A stretch of 37,560 nucleotides of DNA from Holtermannia corniformis (taxonomy: Eukaryota > Basidiomycota > Tremellomycetes > Holtermanniales): assembly GCA_001599935.1 (NCBI GenBank), contig BCIJ01000051.1, positions 1 to 37,560 on the forward strand, in the 5' to 3' direction. The number at the start of each line of letters is the position of its first letter. Positions within the stretch are counted from its first letter, which is position 1. Below the pieces are notes generated by a model. The model made no database searches. It was not told the DNA's origin and saw only the letters and a program-made list of their open reading frames with translations. This document shows positions 18,598 to 29,365 of the stretch, piece after piece. The translations under genes were made by a program, and so were the position numbers.

Positions 18598-21080
18598 TTA
18601 CACTTTGACCACGTCGCCGACCTGTTCTCGGATCTCGCCCACGCGCCGCCCGACCTCTGTAAACCACTCGAGTGCGCGCGTCGCCTTTTTCTCACTCGCT
18701 TCGGCTTCTTTGACCACTTGGTGGCGCGTCTCGAGCGCGCCGCGGAATCGCTCTTTGAGGTCCCAAGCGGCGAGCCGGAGCACTTTACGCGCTTCCTTTT
18801 GCATCCGCGTCGATTGCGCAGTGATGTACGGTGTGTCGGGCTCGGTCGGGCCAGCGGACGCGCAGAGCGTCGCCTCGAGTTGCCGGCCGACGTTGCGCGG
18901 GATAGCGTTTGGCAGATCCATGACGAGGTAGGCTGCACCCGCGGCAACTGCGACCGCCAGGACAGGTCCAGCCCACCGTCTCGCTGCAGGGTTCGACGCC
19001 AGATCGGTGATATGGATCGCGCCCTCGAGTAGTGAGCGCGCACCGATGGTTTTGCCACCGAGCATGGTGATGGCGCCAACAGCTAGCGAAACCACGCCGA
19101 GGCTCGACACCTCGTCCGTCTCGCTGCCAAACGTCGTCTTGACCAGCAGGAACTGATGGTGGAGGTCGAAAATGTCGGCCACGTTGATCTCGACGAGATC
19201 GGCGCGGCGGGCGAGGCCGAGGCCGAGCGACGTCGCGGGACGAGTGCGGAACATTGCGTCCGGGTTGAAGATGCGTTGGGAGCGCTCGACGTCGGGCGGG
19301 AGGTGGCGTTCGCCGAGGGTCTGCACCGTCGTCACGCCCGTAGCCGTCAGCTGCTTGATCTCGGCTTCGGCTTCGGCGACGGCCGCGTCGAGGGAGCGGA
19401 GGAGCGCGATCCGGATCTCGGCCGCATAGTTCCAGAGGCCGAGGAGGCCGGGGTAAGCCGGCAAAGACGTTTCGTCCGCTGGCTTGCCTTGAGCGACCTT
19501 GGCCAAGCCCTGGGCGAGTTTGCGCTCGGCCGTGGCATACGCCTCGGCGCTAGTGCTCTCTTCCGCCTCGACCAGGCCGTCTTCGAGGCCATCCCTGCCG
19601 CGGCGCATCTTGTCGAGTACAGGCTTCATGCGCTCGACTTCGGCACGGGCCGCGTCGCGTTCACTCGTGGCGACGAGTGCGTTGGCGCCCGCGAGCAACT
19701 CAACATCGGCCATTAGGTGGCCGAGGTAGTTTTCAGCCGGACCGAGCTTGCTCTTTGCCCGGTTGACGAGCACAAACGACCGGAGCGAGTGCTCGAGGTA
19801 GCTAAACGCCTCGTCGGCCTCGTCGCCGACGGCCACCTTTGCGGAATCGACAAAGTGGACGAGATCCGCCGCGTCTTCATACGTCCGAGGCGAGAGCTGC
19901 TTGATCTGCTCGAGCACGAGCCGACGGCAGCGATCCTTGTCGCGGATCTGGTCGAATCGATTGACGACGATGAACAAGTGGGCTTTTTCATGCCCGGCCT
20001 GCCAGATGAACTCTTTGGCGCTGAGCGTAAAGTGGTTGGCAGCCGAGACGACAAACACGACGACGTCAATCTCCTGTTGGCGCGCAAAGTTGGCCGTCGT
20101 CTTGATGCTGTCGCGGTTCAGTCCCGGGGCGTCAATGAGCGAAATGTCAACGACGCCGTTGTGGAGGATGGACGGCTGGTCCGACTCTTTGAGATAGACC
20201 TTGAGCGGCGCGTCGTCTGCGTCAAACATGGCCTCGAGCTTGGCGACGTCGTGTACGGCCTCGCCGTCGTGAATCTCCTCCTTGTCGGCGTTTTCCTTTG
20301 CACTGATGACCTCGACGAAGCGCGTAGTGAGCGGCTGCTCGTCGATGGGCATGACGTCTGGCCGACGCAGCAGTGCATTGATGAGCGTTGACTTGCCAGC
20401 GTTGAGGTCGCCTGTAACGAGCACGCGGCTTTGCGCGTCGCGAATCCGGGTGGACAGGAGGGAGAGGTGGGTCAAGGCATCGGCAAGACGGGTGTCAAGC
20501 AGAGTACTGATGGACGAGCGCTCGAGTTGGGAGATGAGCGAGGAAGCTTGGCGTGCTGCACCCAGGTTGAGATCCAGTCGCAGGATGGAAAACGAGTCTT
20601 CCGCTTTAGCCTCGGTGGCGATAGGGGCGCCTGGGACTAGCGTCAAACTCCGCTTGACCGAGCGGCGCAGGGTAGGCTGTGCTTCTACATCCACCGCCGT
20701 CGCAGCCGCCGGCTCATCGGCAAACGTCAACGTGCGGCGAACACCTGGACGGCCTAAAGTCAGCGCGGCCTGGCTGTGACGCTCTTACCTCCGGCTGCCG
20801 GCGTCAGGTGTGGGTAGCGGACGACCCATTCCGACTTGTTAAAGTTGCGAAGATCTGCCAGCAGATGCAGCGAGGCTTCGATCCCATCGGCCAGCCTGAC
20901 ATGAGCTCGGTCGCTGCGGTCGAGTGCTCACCGATCCCGCTTGGTCTCGTACTCCTTTACGACCCGATCGGCCTCGTTTGCGCGAGCCGGTGATCCCAAG
21001 TGTGATTCCTTCTGGTGGGTGGGCGATGGCGGTGCGTGTGAGAACGGCGAGTGCGCCGTACGCTGCTTGAGCGGCTGCAT
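18598..21080 (-). CDS. FZO1: Mitofusin Fzo1, outer-membrane fusion GTPase
   Basis: Three exons on the minus strand: 20932-21080, 20789-20895 and 18598-20753; introns 36 and 35 nt; 803 residues. A dynamin-like GTPase that fuses mitochondrial outer membranes. The N-terminal helix region has LLADLRNFNKSEWVVRYPHL, a fungal Fzo1 signature. GTPase motifs are G1 GDLNAGKST (residues 200-208), G2 threonines in PLTTRF, G3 DAPGLN and G4 NRFD. Heptad repeats follow, and a hydrophobic pair of segments (GPVLAVAVAAGAAYLVMDL) near residues 680-700 is the membrane anchor. A C-terminal coiled coil (about 720-803) is the trans-interacting heptad repeat. The start ATG at 21080 was chosen because it opens the frame that continues through both splices. 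It is divergent from the Pcp1-like gene with 138 bp between starts, with no CACGTG there. Confidence 0.94.
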
Positions 21081-21218
21081 CGTGGTTTGTTTCGTGGTGG
21101 ATGGCGAGTGGCGAGGGAGGAAAACGGAGAGGGCGAGTTGACGAGTGGATTACGTAATCACGCCGTGTTGACGCGCCTGCTTTCTCCTCACCGCTCAGTC
21201 TCGACAGCATCGACCACC

Positions 21219-23987
21219 ATGGCAGCACTGCTCGAGACGCCGTCGCGCGTGCTCAGGCGCGTCAGAGAGGCAGAAGACGTAGAGCTGCCGTCGCTGCCGT
21301 CGATCGTAGACCACTTTGATACGAGCGAGGAGGACAACAGCTCGTTCTTCCCACCGCGCGCCAGCTCGGTCTCGCCGTACGCGCCGTCAAAGGCAACCAC
21401 GTCGACTCCGAGGCCGACAGAGTGGCCGGAAATGAGCTACAGCGCTCACCCAGCCACGCCGCTCATAGCCGATAGGGTGCCATCGCTCTCGCGCTCAGAC
21501 GATACGAGTATGAGTGAGAGCGCGGGCACGCCAGAAGCCGTCTCGAGGCCAGTCTTTGCCCCGACCGAGGTGTATGCGACCCCAAAGCCGCCGACGGTCG
21601 CATCGCCACAGCCGACGGCTACACCTGCGACCCCTGGCGAATGGCGCAAACAGCACGTCCTCGCCGTGCTCCAATCGACGGCCAAACCTCGGCGCGTGTC
21701 ATCTCCCCGGCTCGCTCAACTCCAAGACGAGTCGTTTGTCTCGGTCGCGTCCTCGGCTGATCTCACCTCGGACCGTCGTGCCCACCGCGGCAACACCTCG
21801 TTCCCGACCGTGCTGGCCTCGGCTGGCGGCTCGAGCGATCGGGTCGACGGCGCCAAACTGCAGAAACACCTGAATGCCATGAACAAGCAGCTGCTTGAAG
21901 AGAACCGTGAACTCGCAGACGCACTCGCTGCGTGGCAGGCGGAAGCGCAAACACAGCGAGCGAGGCTCGACGACACGCAGCTGCCAGATGGGTTGCTGCA
22001 GGAAATGGCCGAACGCCTCGAGGCAGAGACCGAGGCAAAGCAAAAGCTCGAGGCAAGGGTCCAAGAGCTCGAGAGCGAGGCCAAGCGCCAGCAGCAAGAC
22101 TTTGCACACAAGACGGACGAGCACGCCGTCAAGTTTGGCGAGATTTGCGCCGGGTACCAATCGACGATTGACAAGATGGCCGCAGCTGCACAGGACGAGG
22201 GGGAGGAGATACGGCTTGACGCGGTGCGGGCCGAGCACGCGAAAGAGCTGGCAGACAAGACTGCCGCGATTGATGTGCTGAATAAGCGCATCGTAGAGGG
22301 AGATGACCGCCTGGCCGAGTCGCAGCGGCGCGTCGAGACGCTTGAAGACGAGCTCGAGACGGCCCAGACCGACCTAAAGTCTCTTCGCAAGCAGTTGGAG
22401 CAAGTGCAGGCCGATCGTCACGAGATGGAGACGGCACTCGCCACTGCGCGCCACGACGTCGACGAGCTCGAGCGCCAGGCTGAAGACGACGAGGAGCGGA
22501 TTCAGCAACTCGAGCAGGAAGCGGTCGACGCAGTAGACGCCAAACGTCAGCTAGCTCAGGCGGAGCGGGAAAACGAGCAACGGATCCACCGTCTCGAGCG
22601 CCAAGCCAGCGCCGACGCTGAACACATTGCCGAGCTCGAGCGCATCACTCGCGACGACGCAGCACACATCCAAGACCTCGAACAGCAGGCCGAAGACAAT
22701 GCTGTTCGTCTTCACGAGCTCGAGAGCGCCACAGACCGGCTCAACGCGGCCAACCGCGAGATCGGCCAACTCCGCCAACGGCTCGAGAATGAGACCCAAG
22801 CGGCCGCCGCTCGCATCCGATCACTCGAGAGGGAAAAGGTCGCCTCGGCTGCATCACCGTTCGGCCCACTACCGAAAGCGGTTGCATCCCTGCGAACTCC
22901 AAAGACTCCTGGACCTCTCCGAGAGGTACGTCGGCGTAGATATGCCATAGCTGACGTCAGATGTCCTGGCTCAACTCGACGACTGGCGATGGCGAGGCGG
23001 CACTGCAAGCGCACGTCGAGCAACTCCAGCACGAGCTGGCCGATGCGAATGAACAACTCGACGGCAACTTTTCACGACTCGAGGCGGCGAGCTCGAGTGC
23101 CGAGCAGCTGGCTGCACGGTTGCGAGACGCGGAGCGATACATTCAGCAACTCGAGAGGTGTGTTTGGCACATCGTAACCGGGCTGACGATCAGACGAGCG
23201 GCAGATGAGGCGGCTGGCCAAGCGCAGGCTCAAGAACGTCAATGGCGCGCCGAGCTCGATGCGATCAACAAGCAGCGAGATGCGACTGTCAAGGTGGGTC
23301 AATCAGTCACAACCAGGCTGACGACCAGCTTCTCGAGGAGACCAAGCAGGCGCTGCGAGTCGAGCGAGGTGGGTTCAACCCACGCTGATCGTGCTGACAA
23401 CAGATCAACACGCACGAAGCGAGGCCCGTGTCTCGGGGCTGACCCAAGACCGTTCCCGCTTGACCCAAGAACGCAGTCGACTCCACACCGAGCTACTCGC
23501 TTTCGAGCACGACCTAGCACGCTACCGCCTCGATTCCGCCCAACTTGGCAATGAGCTTGCGCAACTGAAAGCGCTCCCTCGCAAATCACGCAACGTCGCG
23601 CCCCTCACGGGCCAGATTCGCTACCTGAAAGCAAAGTTCACGCGCGAGGCAACGTTCCGCAATGCTCTGTGTTTGCAAAAGCGCTACCTCTTGTTGCTTG
23701 TCGGCGGAATGAGTCTAAAGTGGGTTCATCTACAACGATCGAGCTGACGGCAGTGAGCAAGCGACTCTAAAGGCGATTGCGTCAATGGGCTTCCCGGCCC
23801 CGCCTGCGCCACCGCGCAAGCGCACCCTGCGTTCCGTCGCGCTCGCCGTGGTCGGCATCATCCGCGCTAGGTGAGTTCGGAACTCCCCGACCGAGCTAAT
23901 GTTAGAAACGCGGCCGCCGCATGGCGAGTCGAGCTTGAAGCCAAGACTGCGCTGGTCGCGCTGCACGAGAGCCGCAAGAACATGTAG
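21219..23987 (+). CDS. PCP1: Pericentrin/Pcp1-type PACT-domain coiled-coil protein
   Basis: Exons 21219-22925, 22961-23157, 23194-23293, 23329-23368, 23404-23719, 23754-23870 and 23906-23987; introns 34-36 nt; 852 residues. A disordered Ser/Pro-rich head (about 1-200) precedes a long acidic coiled coil (about 210-740) with imperfect repeats such as LERQAEDDEERIQQLEQ. The C-terminal 90 residues resemble the PACT domain of AKAP450/pericentrin and yeast Spc110/Pcp1: FRNALCLQKRYLLLLVGG, NEQATLKAIASMGF, basic RKRTLRS, then a hydrophobic helix ending AAAAWRVELEAKT. These proteins anchor gamma-tubulin complexes to the spindle pole body, and the PACT region binds calmodulin. An alternative is another centrosomal coiled-coil protein; the PACT-like tail makes this call. 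It converges on the acidic-protein gene with 22 bp between stops. Confidence 0.82.
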
Positions 23988-24009
23988 ACATGGCATACAA
24001 GATGTACAT

Positions 24010-27000
24010 TTACCATGGACGCCACCACGGCTTCTTGACCGGTGTAGAATCTCCTAACACCCGTTTGCGTTTCCGCGTAGAGTCCGGGGTGATGGCAACT
24101 AGCGCAACGCCTTCTTCTAGCAGTTCGGGGCCTATCAACCGCCGCGCCTTGTGCAGCAGTCCTCCACTGAGCGCATCCTCTTCCAGCGGCTTTGTGGGCT
24201 CAGCCGAGTCGACCGGACCAACGTCTTCCGCTTGCAGTTCTTGCAGCAGCTCACGATTACCCAGCGTACACTGCGGGGCGAGCAGCACGATACTGTCGTC
24301 CCCGTCGGTGATCCGCACCTTGTGGTACGTGCAATGTGACCGCGTGATCACATTCGGATCGCGCCGGATTTCACGCGCTCCGGCTCCATGCTGATGCAGC
24401 ATTCGCGCAGGGGACGGCGTATGGCGCGGTTTCTTCACAGGGGGTGTCTCGGGAGGGGTCGCAGCTCGTTTCCGAGGCGAGATCGTCTTGGATCGCGTGT
24501 TGGCGGCAGGAGAGGATGTCACGGGGCGTTTGCGCAGTGATCGAGGGGAAAAGTCGAGCGGGCTGGCTTCGGCGGGCTTGATTGGCGAGCCGAGGCGTCG
24601 CTCACGCGCTTCCTCCATGCTGCTGGCGAATTGCACAGGTGTCCCCTGCCACTCGCCTGGAGCTGCCACGCCGGCAAGATGGACCTGAGGAGTGGCAGGC
24701 GCAGGTGGCGCTGGCGAGGTCTGTTGTGGAACGAAAGCTGGCGAGGAGGGCTGTGATGTGGTACGCGTCGACGGAGTAGGCAACTGTGGTTCAGGCGTGG
24801 CCGAGGGGGCTGGGATCGGGACGGTAAGGCTGCGAGATGCCGGGCTTGCTTTAAAATCCCCATCCTCACTTTGTTCTCCCGTGGGTTCGTCTTGTATCTG
24901 AACAGGCTCTTCGGGCTGAGTCGCGTCTTGTGCTTCACTCTCCGCCACAGCATGCTGCTCTCCGGCTGGCGCCGTGTCCCCACTTTGACGTATATCCAGT
25001 TCTTCAGGCGCATCCGGTTCAGGCTGCGCGTCGTCGAGGGGCTTATCCCCAGCGTCGGTCACTGACTCGACCTCCGCTGGCGGTACGGGCTCCTGCACCG
25101 AAGTCTCAAGCGCATCTTGTGTTGCGGGTTGCTCTGATACAAGATGCGCTGCGGGCTCCTCGGATTGAATACCGCCCTCGAGCGCCTATAGAGTCAGTAA
25201 AGTGCGCCGTAAACGCGTAGTCCTCACAGGTGATGCAGCCTGCTCGGCGTCTTCTGCGCCAATGCTAGGCGCTCTATCGTCGCTAGACTCTTCGGGCGTG
25301 GTCTCGCGGTTGGCTTGCTCGGTTTCAGCCTTGGCGGACTCTTGCTGTTCAGCAGCGGCCTCGTCTGGTGTGGATGAACGATCCAAGATGGTCTCTTCAC
25401 CAGCAGTGGGTACAGGGGGCGAATTGGATTGAACCACTTTTGACATCTCGGCAGCTGCACGTTGCGTCAGCATGACTTACACAAGCCACTTTACACACCT
25501 GGTGAAGCTTCTGAAACTGCCTCCTCATTCGTCGCAACGGGTTCGCCGATTGTCGTGTCTTCCGCAAGCTCATCCCGGTTTGTCGCCTCGTCCAAGATCT
25601 CATTGTCTGCTCATGTCAACTGAGTTCAATGCAGAGCATACACACTTTTTGGTGGACGAGTCTCGTCGCTAGCCGCCGCAGCAGCCTCCAGTGGCGGTGT
25701 CGACGACCGTCGCGCTTCTTCAATTGCGACTTCTGGTAGCTCGTCCTCTTCGACTAGTAGGCCAGTATCTCGTGGTGGTGTAGGTGACAGTTGATTGATG
25801 CTCTCTAGCGCCGATGATTGTTGTGCTTCGGTTTCTTCCGGTTCTACACGCTTCGGGTCGGAGGTCGAGATTGCAGGTATGACAGCCGCCTCATCCTGTG
25901 CCGCAGACTCGGCTCGAGGCCGTTCCACGGAAGTTGTTGCTTCCTGCGCCGCAAGGTCTGCGACGGCCTCTTCGCTTAGTGCCTTCTCCGCTTGAAGGTC
26001 GTCTGTGCCAGACTTTGCCAAGCTCTCTTCCGTGGAGATTGCCGCTTGTGCGTCACGGTCCTCGTCACCTGGGCCGTCGGAGACAGGCGTTGAAGCGTCC
26101 TGATCCTCGATGGTCGAGTCTTCGCGTTGCGCTGCGCTTCCCCCGGCCACAAATGCAGTATCTGGTTGCTCAACATCAACCACTTTGATATCGCCTGCTG
26201 CCGCTTCAGTTGTGACAACCTCTCCTAGCTCTGGCTGGGCCGGTACGGCCTCTTCCAGGTCGATAGCAGCGTGTGCGTGCTCGGCGTCCGCTTGCGTTGC
26301 GATCGCATCGATAAAGTCGTGCGACAGTAGCGGCTCCGTGCTATCCACCTCGAAGGCAGCTTCATTCCACACTTCTCCACGCTCGAACTCGACCGCGGCA
26401 TACGCCTGGTCGGCTCGTGACAAATATGCCTCATCAGCGAGGGCCGGATCGATGGGGATTTCAGACATGTAGTGTTGGTATGCGGGTGGACCGGGGCGAT
26501 CTGTCGGTAGCTCTGGGTGGTCTTCTGACGAGGCGTCCGATTCGCTATCGTCGCTGACGTAGATTGGCTCGCCTTGGTCGCCAGGTGACGCTGCGCCAGA
26601 ATCGTGTGGGGCATCGAGCTGGTCTGGTGAGGACTCGTTTGAGGCGCGTTCTTCCACTTCCTCCTCTTCTTCCTCTTCTTCTTCCTCCTCTTCCTCCTCC
26701 TCTTCCACCTCTTCCTCTTCTTCCTCTTCCTCTTCTGCTTCCTCCTCCTCGGGCCGCTTCCTAAATGTCCCGTTGAAGCGTGGCACTTCCAAGAACTCGA
26801 CGTCTTCATCCGACACCTCGCCTTGACTCGGCTCGCCCAAAGTCAGTTCGGGTTGGATGTCGGCAGGTGCTACCGATTCCAGAGGCTCATGCGGCGGGGG
26901 GAGCACGATTTCGAATGTTTCATTGAGGGTGTCGACAGGAGCGACCGATGCTTGCTCCTCAATCGGCGCAGGAAGCGCGTTTTCGAGTACCTCGTGCTGA

Positions 27001-28367
27001 AGGTCGACAAGCGCAACTGCTGACGCTGACAACGCCTCGAGCGACTGAACGTTGGCGGGCGCCGCTAGCAACCCTTCCGTCGGCACAAGAGCATCTGCTT
27101 CAACCTCGACAGAGGTTTCCGCCACAGCTTTGACGTTGTCAAGTTCCGCCAAGGTATTTGCGCGATCGGCGGCAGATATAGCCTCTCCAGCGTCCGTGTG
27201 CTGTGGAGGAGCATCGCCAAGACGATCAGGGTAGACTGAGGACACCTCGGCAATCAAGTCATCGTCACCCCTCAACAAAGTAGACAGGTCGCGCTCCTGT
27301 TCAGGATCGCCTATGCGCTCTAGCTGGCCGTTATAATGGTCGAATGTCTCGGCAGCTCCAGTCGGTGCAATGCCAATTTCGAGTTTGTTGGGTGGGTCGA
27401 TCGCTCCGGGCGCGGCAGCTAACGGACCTAGCAAAGTAGGCCGCTCGGACCCTTGTTCCGCTGGTGCAGCTGTGTAGACTTGCAGCACCTCTGGCTCTTG
27501 CACCTCCAATTCATCCTCTTGCGAGGCGGATCGACGTGGTTCATCGACCGCGACCTCTTCGACCGCGACCTCTTTGCTCTCTTGCCCCTCGCCGGCTCCT
27601 TCGCCGCATTCGTCTTCCGGCCCGTCCTGAGCGTCTACTTCGGCTGCACCAGGGCCCAGCTCGTCCCATTGATGTTCCAGTCCATGGTCCAGATCGAACC
27701 ATTCTTGACGCTCTATTATGGGAAGGCGGTCAAATAAATCAGGACCAGGATCGTGTCCGGTGTATCCATCGACAGTAGGAGCGTCTGGCTTCTCTTCCGC
27801 CTCTGATACCTCGTCTCGATCATGATAGGTCTTGTCGGCGTCGTCGCAGTCCTCGACGTAGGACTGATCTCCGGAGAAGGACGTCGGGTAGAATGTACCC
27901 TGCTCGTAGTCGACTTCTTCGTCGCCTGTCTCGGTGTACTCGGGTTCTTCCTCCTCGTCCAGTTCTTCGGGCCCTGGTATCTCATTCCCCGCATACCGGT
28001 CGATATCATCATCGTAGTCCTCCGCGACGGAGTGAAAAGGCTGCTCATTGTAATGGGCCATGTCTTCATCGTCCGTGTCGGCATCATCCGGCTCTCCTTC
28101 TGACCACTCGTCGATCTGAGCGGCGCCTATGCCGTTGAAAGACTCGAAGCGGGTGGTGCGGGAGGCTTGGTGCTCGTCGGACTCCGGTGATAGCTCCCTC
28201 TCAGCTTGGACGCCCTTTTGTCCATCCACGCCTTGCTCCTCCACGCTCGGACTCGGGCTCAACGGCGGTGGCTTGGGATCCAACGCATCCTGGATCCCAG
28301 TCCTGATCTTTAGCACCCAGCTATCGAATGCAGCCTCGGGAAACACATCGTAAGCCGACGGCCGCAT
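24010..28367 (-). CDS. Large acidic low-complexity protein, 1410 residues
   Basis: Minus-strand exons 25646-28367, 25499-25606, 25228-25454 and 24010-25185; introns 39, 44 and 42 nt; 1410 residues. I do not recognise the family. The first 900 residues are strongly acidic (Glu/Asp/Ala/Pro/Val), apparently unstructured, with a near-pure glutamate run encoded at 26655-26756. The C-terminal third turns basic: SLRKRPVTSSPAANTRSK, SPRKRAATPPETPPVKKPR, ending in DSTPVKKPWWRPW. These look like nuclear localisation or DNA/chromatin contacts. Between them, RSHCTYHKVRITDGDDSIVL is the only block that reads like a folded, conserved segment (about residues 1270-1330). A nuclear or nuclear-envelope scaffold is a guess. 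The start (28367) is 51 bp after the stop of the same-strand Aim18-like gene. Confidence 0.8.
26655..26756 (-). repeat. Poly-glutamate coding tract (GAG/GAA repeats)
   Basis: The plus strand shows an uninterrupted TCC/TTC/TCT-type trinucleotide run of about 100 bp, which on the minus strand encodes mostly glutamate with a few valine and alanine residues inside the acidic protein. The codons mix GAG and GAA, so the tract is maintained at protein level rather than being a pure microsatellite. Slippage is still likely. Confidence 0.85.
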
Positions 28368-28418
28368 TCGAGGTGGATGTTGACAAGAGCAAACGTCGCG
28401 TGCCTGAGTGGAGATGCA

Positions 28419-29336
28419 TCATGCTATGGATCTCTGCTGCAACCCGGCGGTTACCGACTCTTTCAACTGGAAGGTCAGTCGGGCTAGGTACGGTCAGACT
28501 TACCGCTGCAGAGATGACGTTTTGCGAGGAAAAGTAGGCGAGCATCATCTCGCGAGCTACCCAGGGGTCGGCCAGCACCCCGAGGACTTTGCCCTGATTG
28601 TCAGCTTGGCTTTGATATAGACCACCCACGTCGTATTCTACTGCTAGGGCACCCGCCTGGGTCTTGACGAGGACGAGTTCTCTGCCTTTTGGCACGGCCG
28701 CGGCGGGGAAGAAGCCTTTGAACGTTTGAATGGCCGTGCTGATCCGCTGATGGTGAGCAACGTCAAGTCGAATGCACCTACCTCGTCGTCGGCTGCAGAG
28801 AGCTCGCCAGCCTTGTTGGCCGCCTTTTGGCGTGCAAGCAGAGCTCGGGTAAAGCCATCGCGGAGGTGCTGGATGTCAACTCAGGTCACGTCTGCGTGAC
28901 CCACCCCAAAGTCGGTACTCCTCGTAGGGACTGTCGTCAGCCGAGATCATCACTATATCACCTACCTATGCGAACGGCACAGGCAGTAGGGCTGTTGATA
29001 ATGTCGGTAATGTCACCATGGCCGTGCTCAAGGTAGAAACCGGCGGCATACACCCGGATCTTCAGGAATGACACGGTGCGAACACCGATGCCAAGGAGCT
29101 CGAGAGTAGGAGCACTCTTGAGTCGGAGCACGCTGGGGAACTCAATGCCCGTGGCAGTCTCGACCCTAGCCTCGCAATAGACCGGAGCTGGAATCAGCAA
29201 TGTCAACGATATGTCACCCACCTTGTAGTTGCCAAGCCGCGGCGATGCCTATGAGTACCACAGGGGTGATCCGCCTCGCCTGCGGTGCCCGCCGTACCGT
29301 TGCTGCTGCTGCTCTGATGAAGACTCTTGCAAACAT
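28419..29336 (-). CDS. AIM18: Aim18-like mitochondrial chalcone-isomerase-fold protein
   Basis: Minus-strand exons 29222-29336, 28966-29187, 28905-28930, 28782-28868, 28504-28746 and 28419-28466; introns 34, 35, 36, 35 and 37 nt; 246 residues. The N-terminus MFARVFIRAAAATVRRAPQ is a textbook mitochondrial presequence, followed by a hydrophobic stretch (PVVLIGIAAAWQL) that may anchor it in the inner membrane. The chalcone-isomerase-like fold is seen in TATGIEFPSVLRL, LLGIGVRTVSFLKIRVYAAG, HLRDGFTRALLARQK and ISTAIQTFKGFFP, as in yeast Aim18/Aim46. These fungal members lack known isomerase activity, so function is open. A 26-nt exon (28905-28930) is correctly phased. The start is only 29 bp from the start of the divergent PB1-ZZ gene. 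Confidence 0.86.
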
Positions 29337-29340
29337 CTCT

Positions 29341-29348
29341 ACACGTGT
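29341..29348. promoter_or_regulatory. ACACGTGT in 29-bp divergent promoter
   Basis: Palindrome ACACGTGT in the 29 bp between the Aim18-like start (29336, minus) and the PB1-ZZ start (29366, plus). It is 4 bp from one ATG and 17 bp from the other, so it must lie within or at the edge of both 5' leaders. Confidence 0.5.
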
Positions 29349-29365
29349 AGTCGTTGTTGACAACC

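Noticed and set aside
18718..20391. Long plus-strand frames opposite FZO1
   Set aside because: They are shadows of a long, codon-biased GTPase exon; the minus-strand reading has all family motifs.
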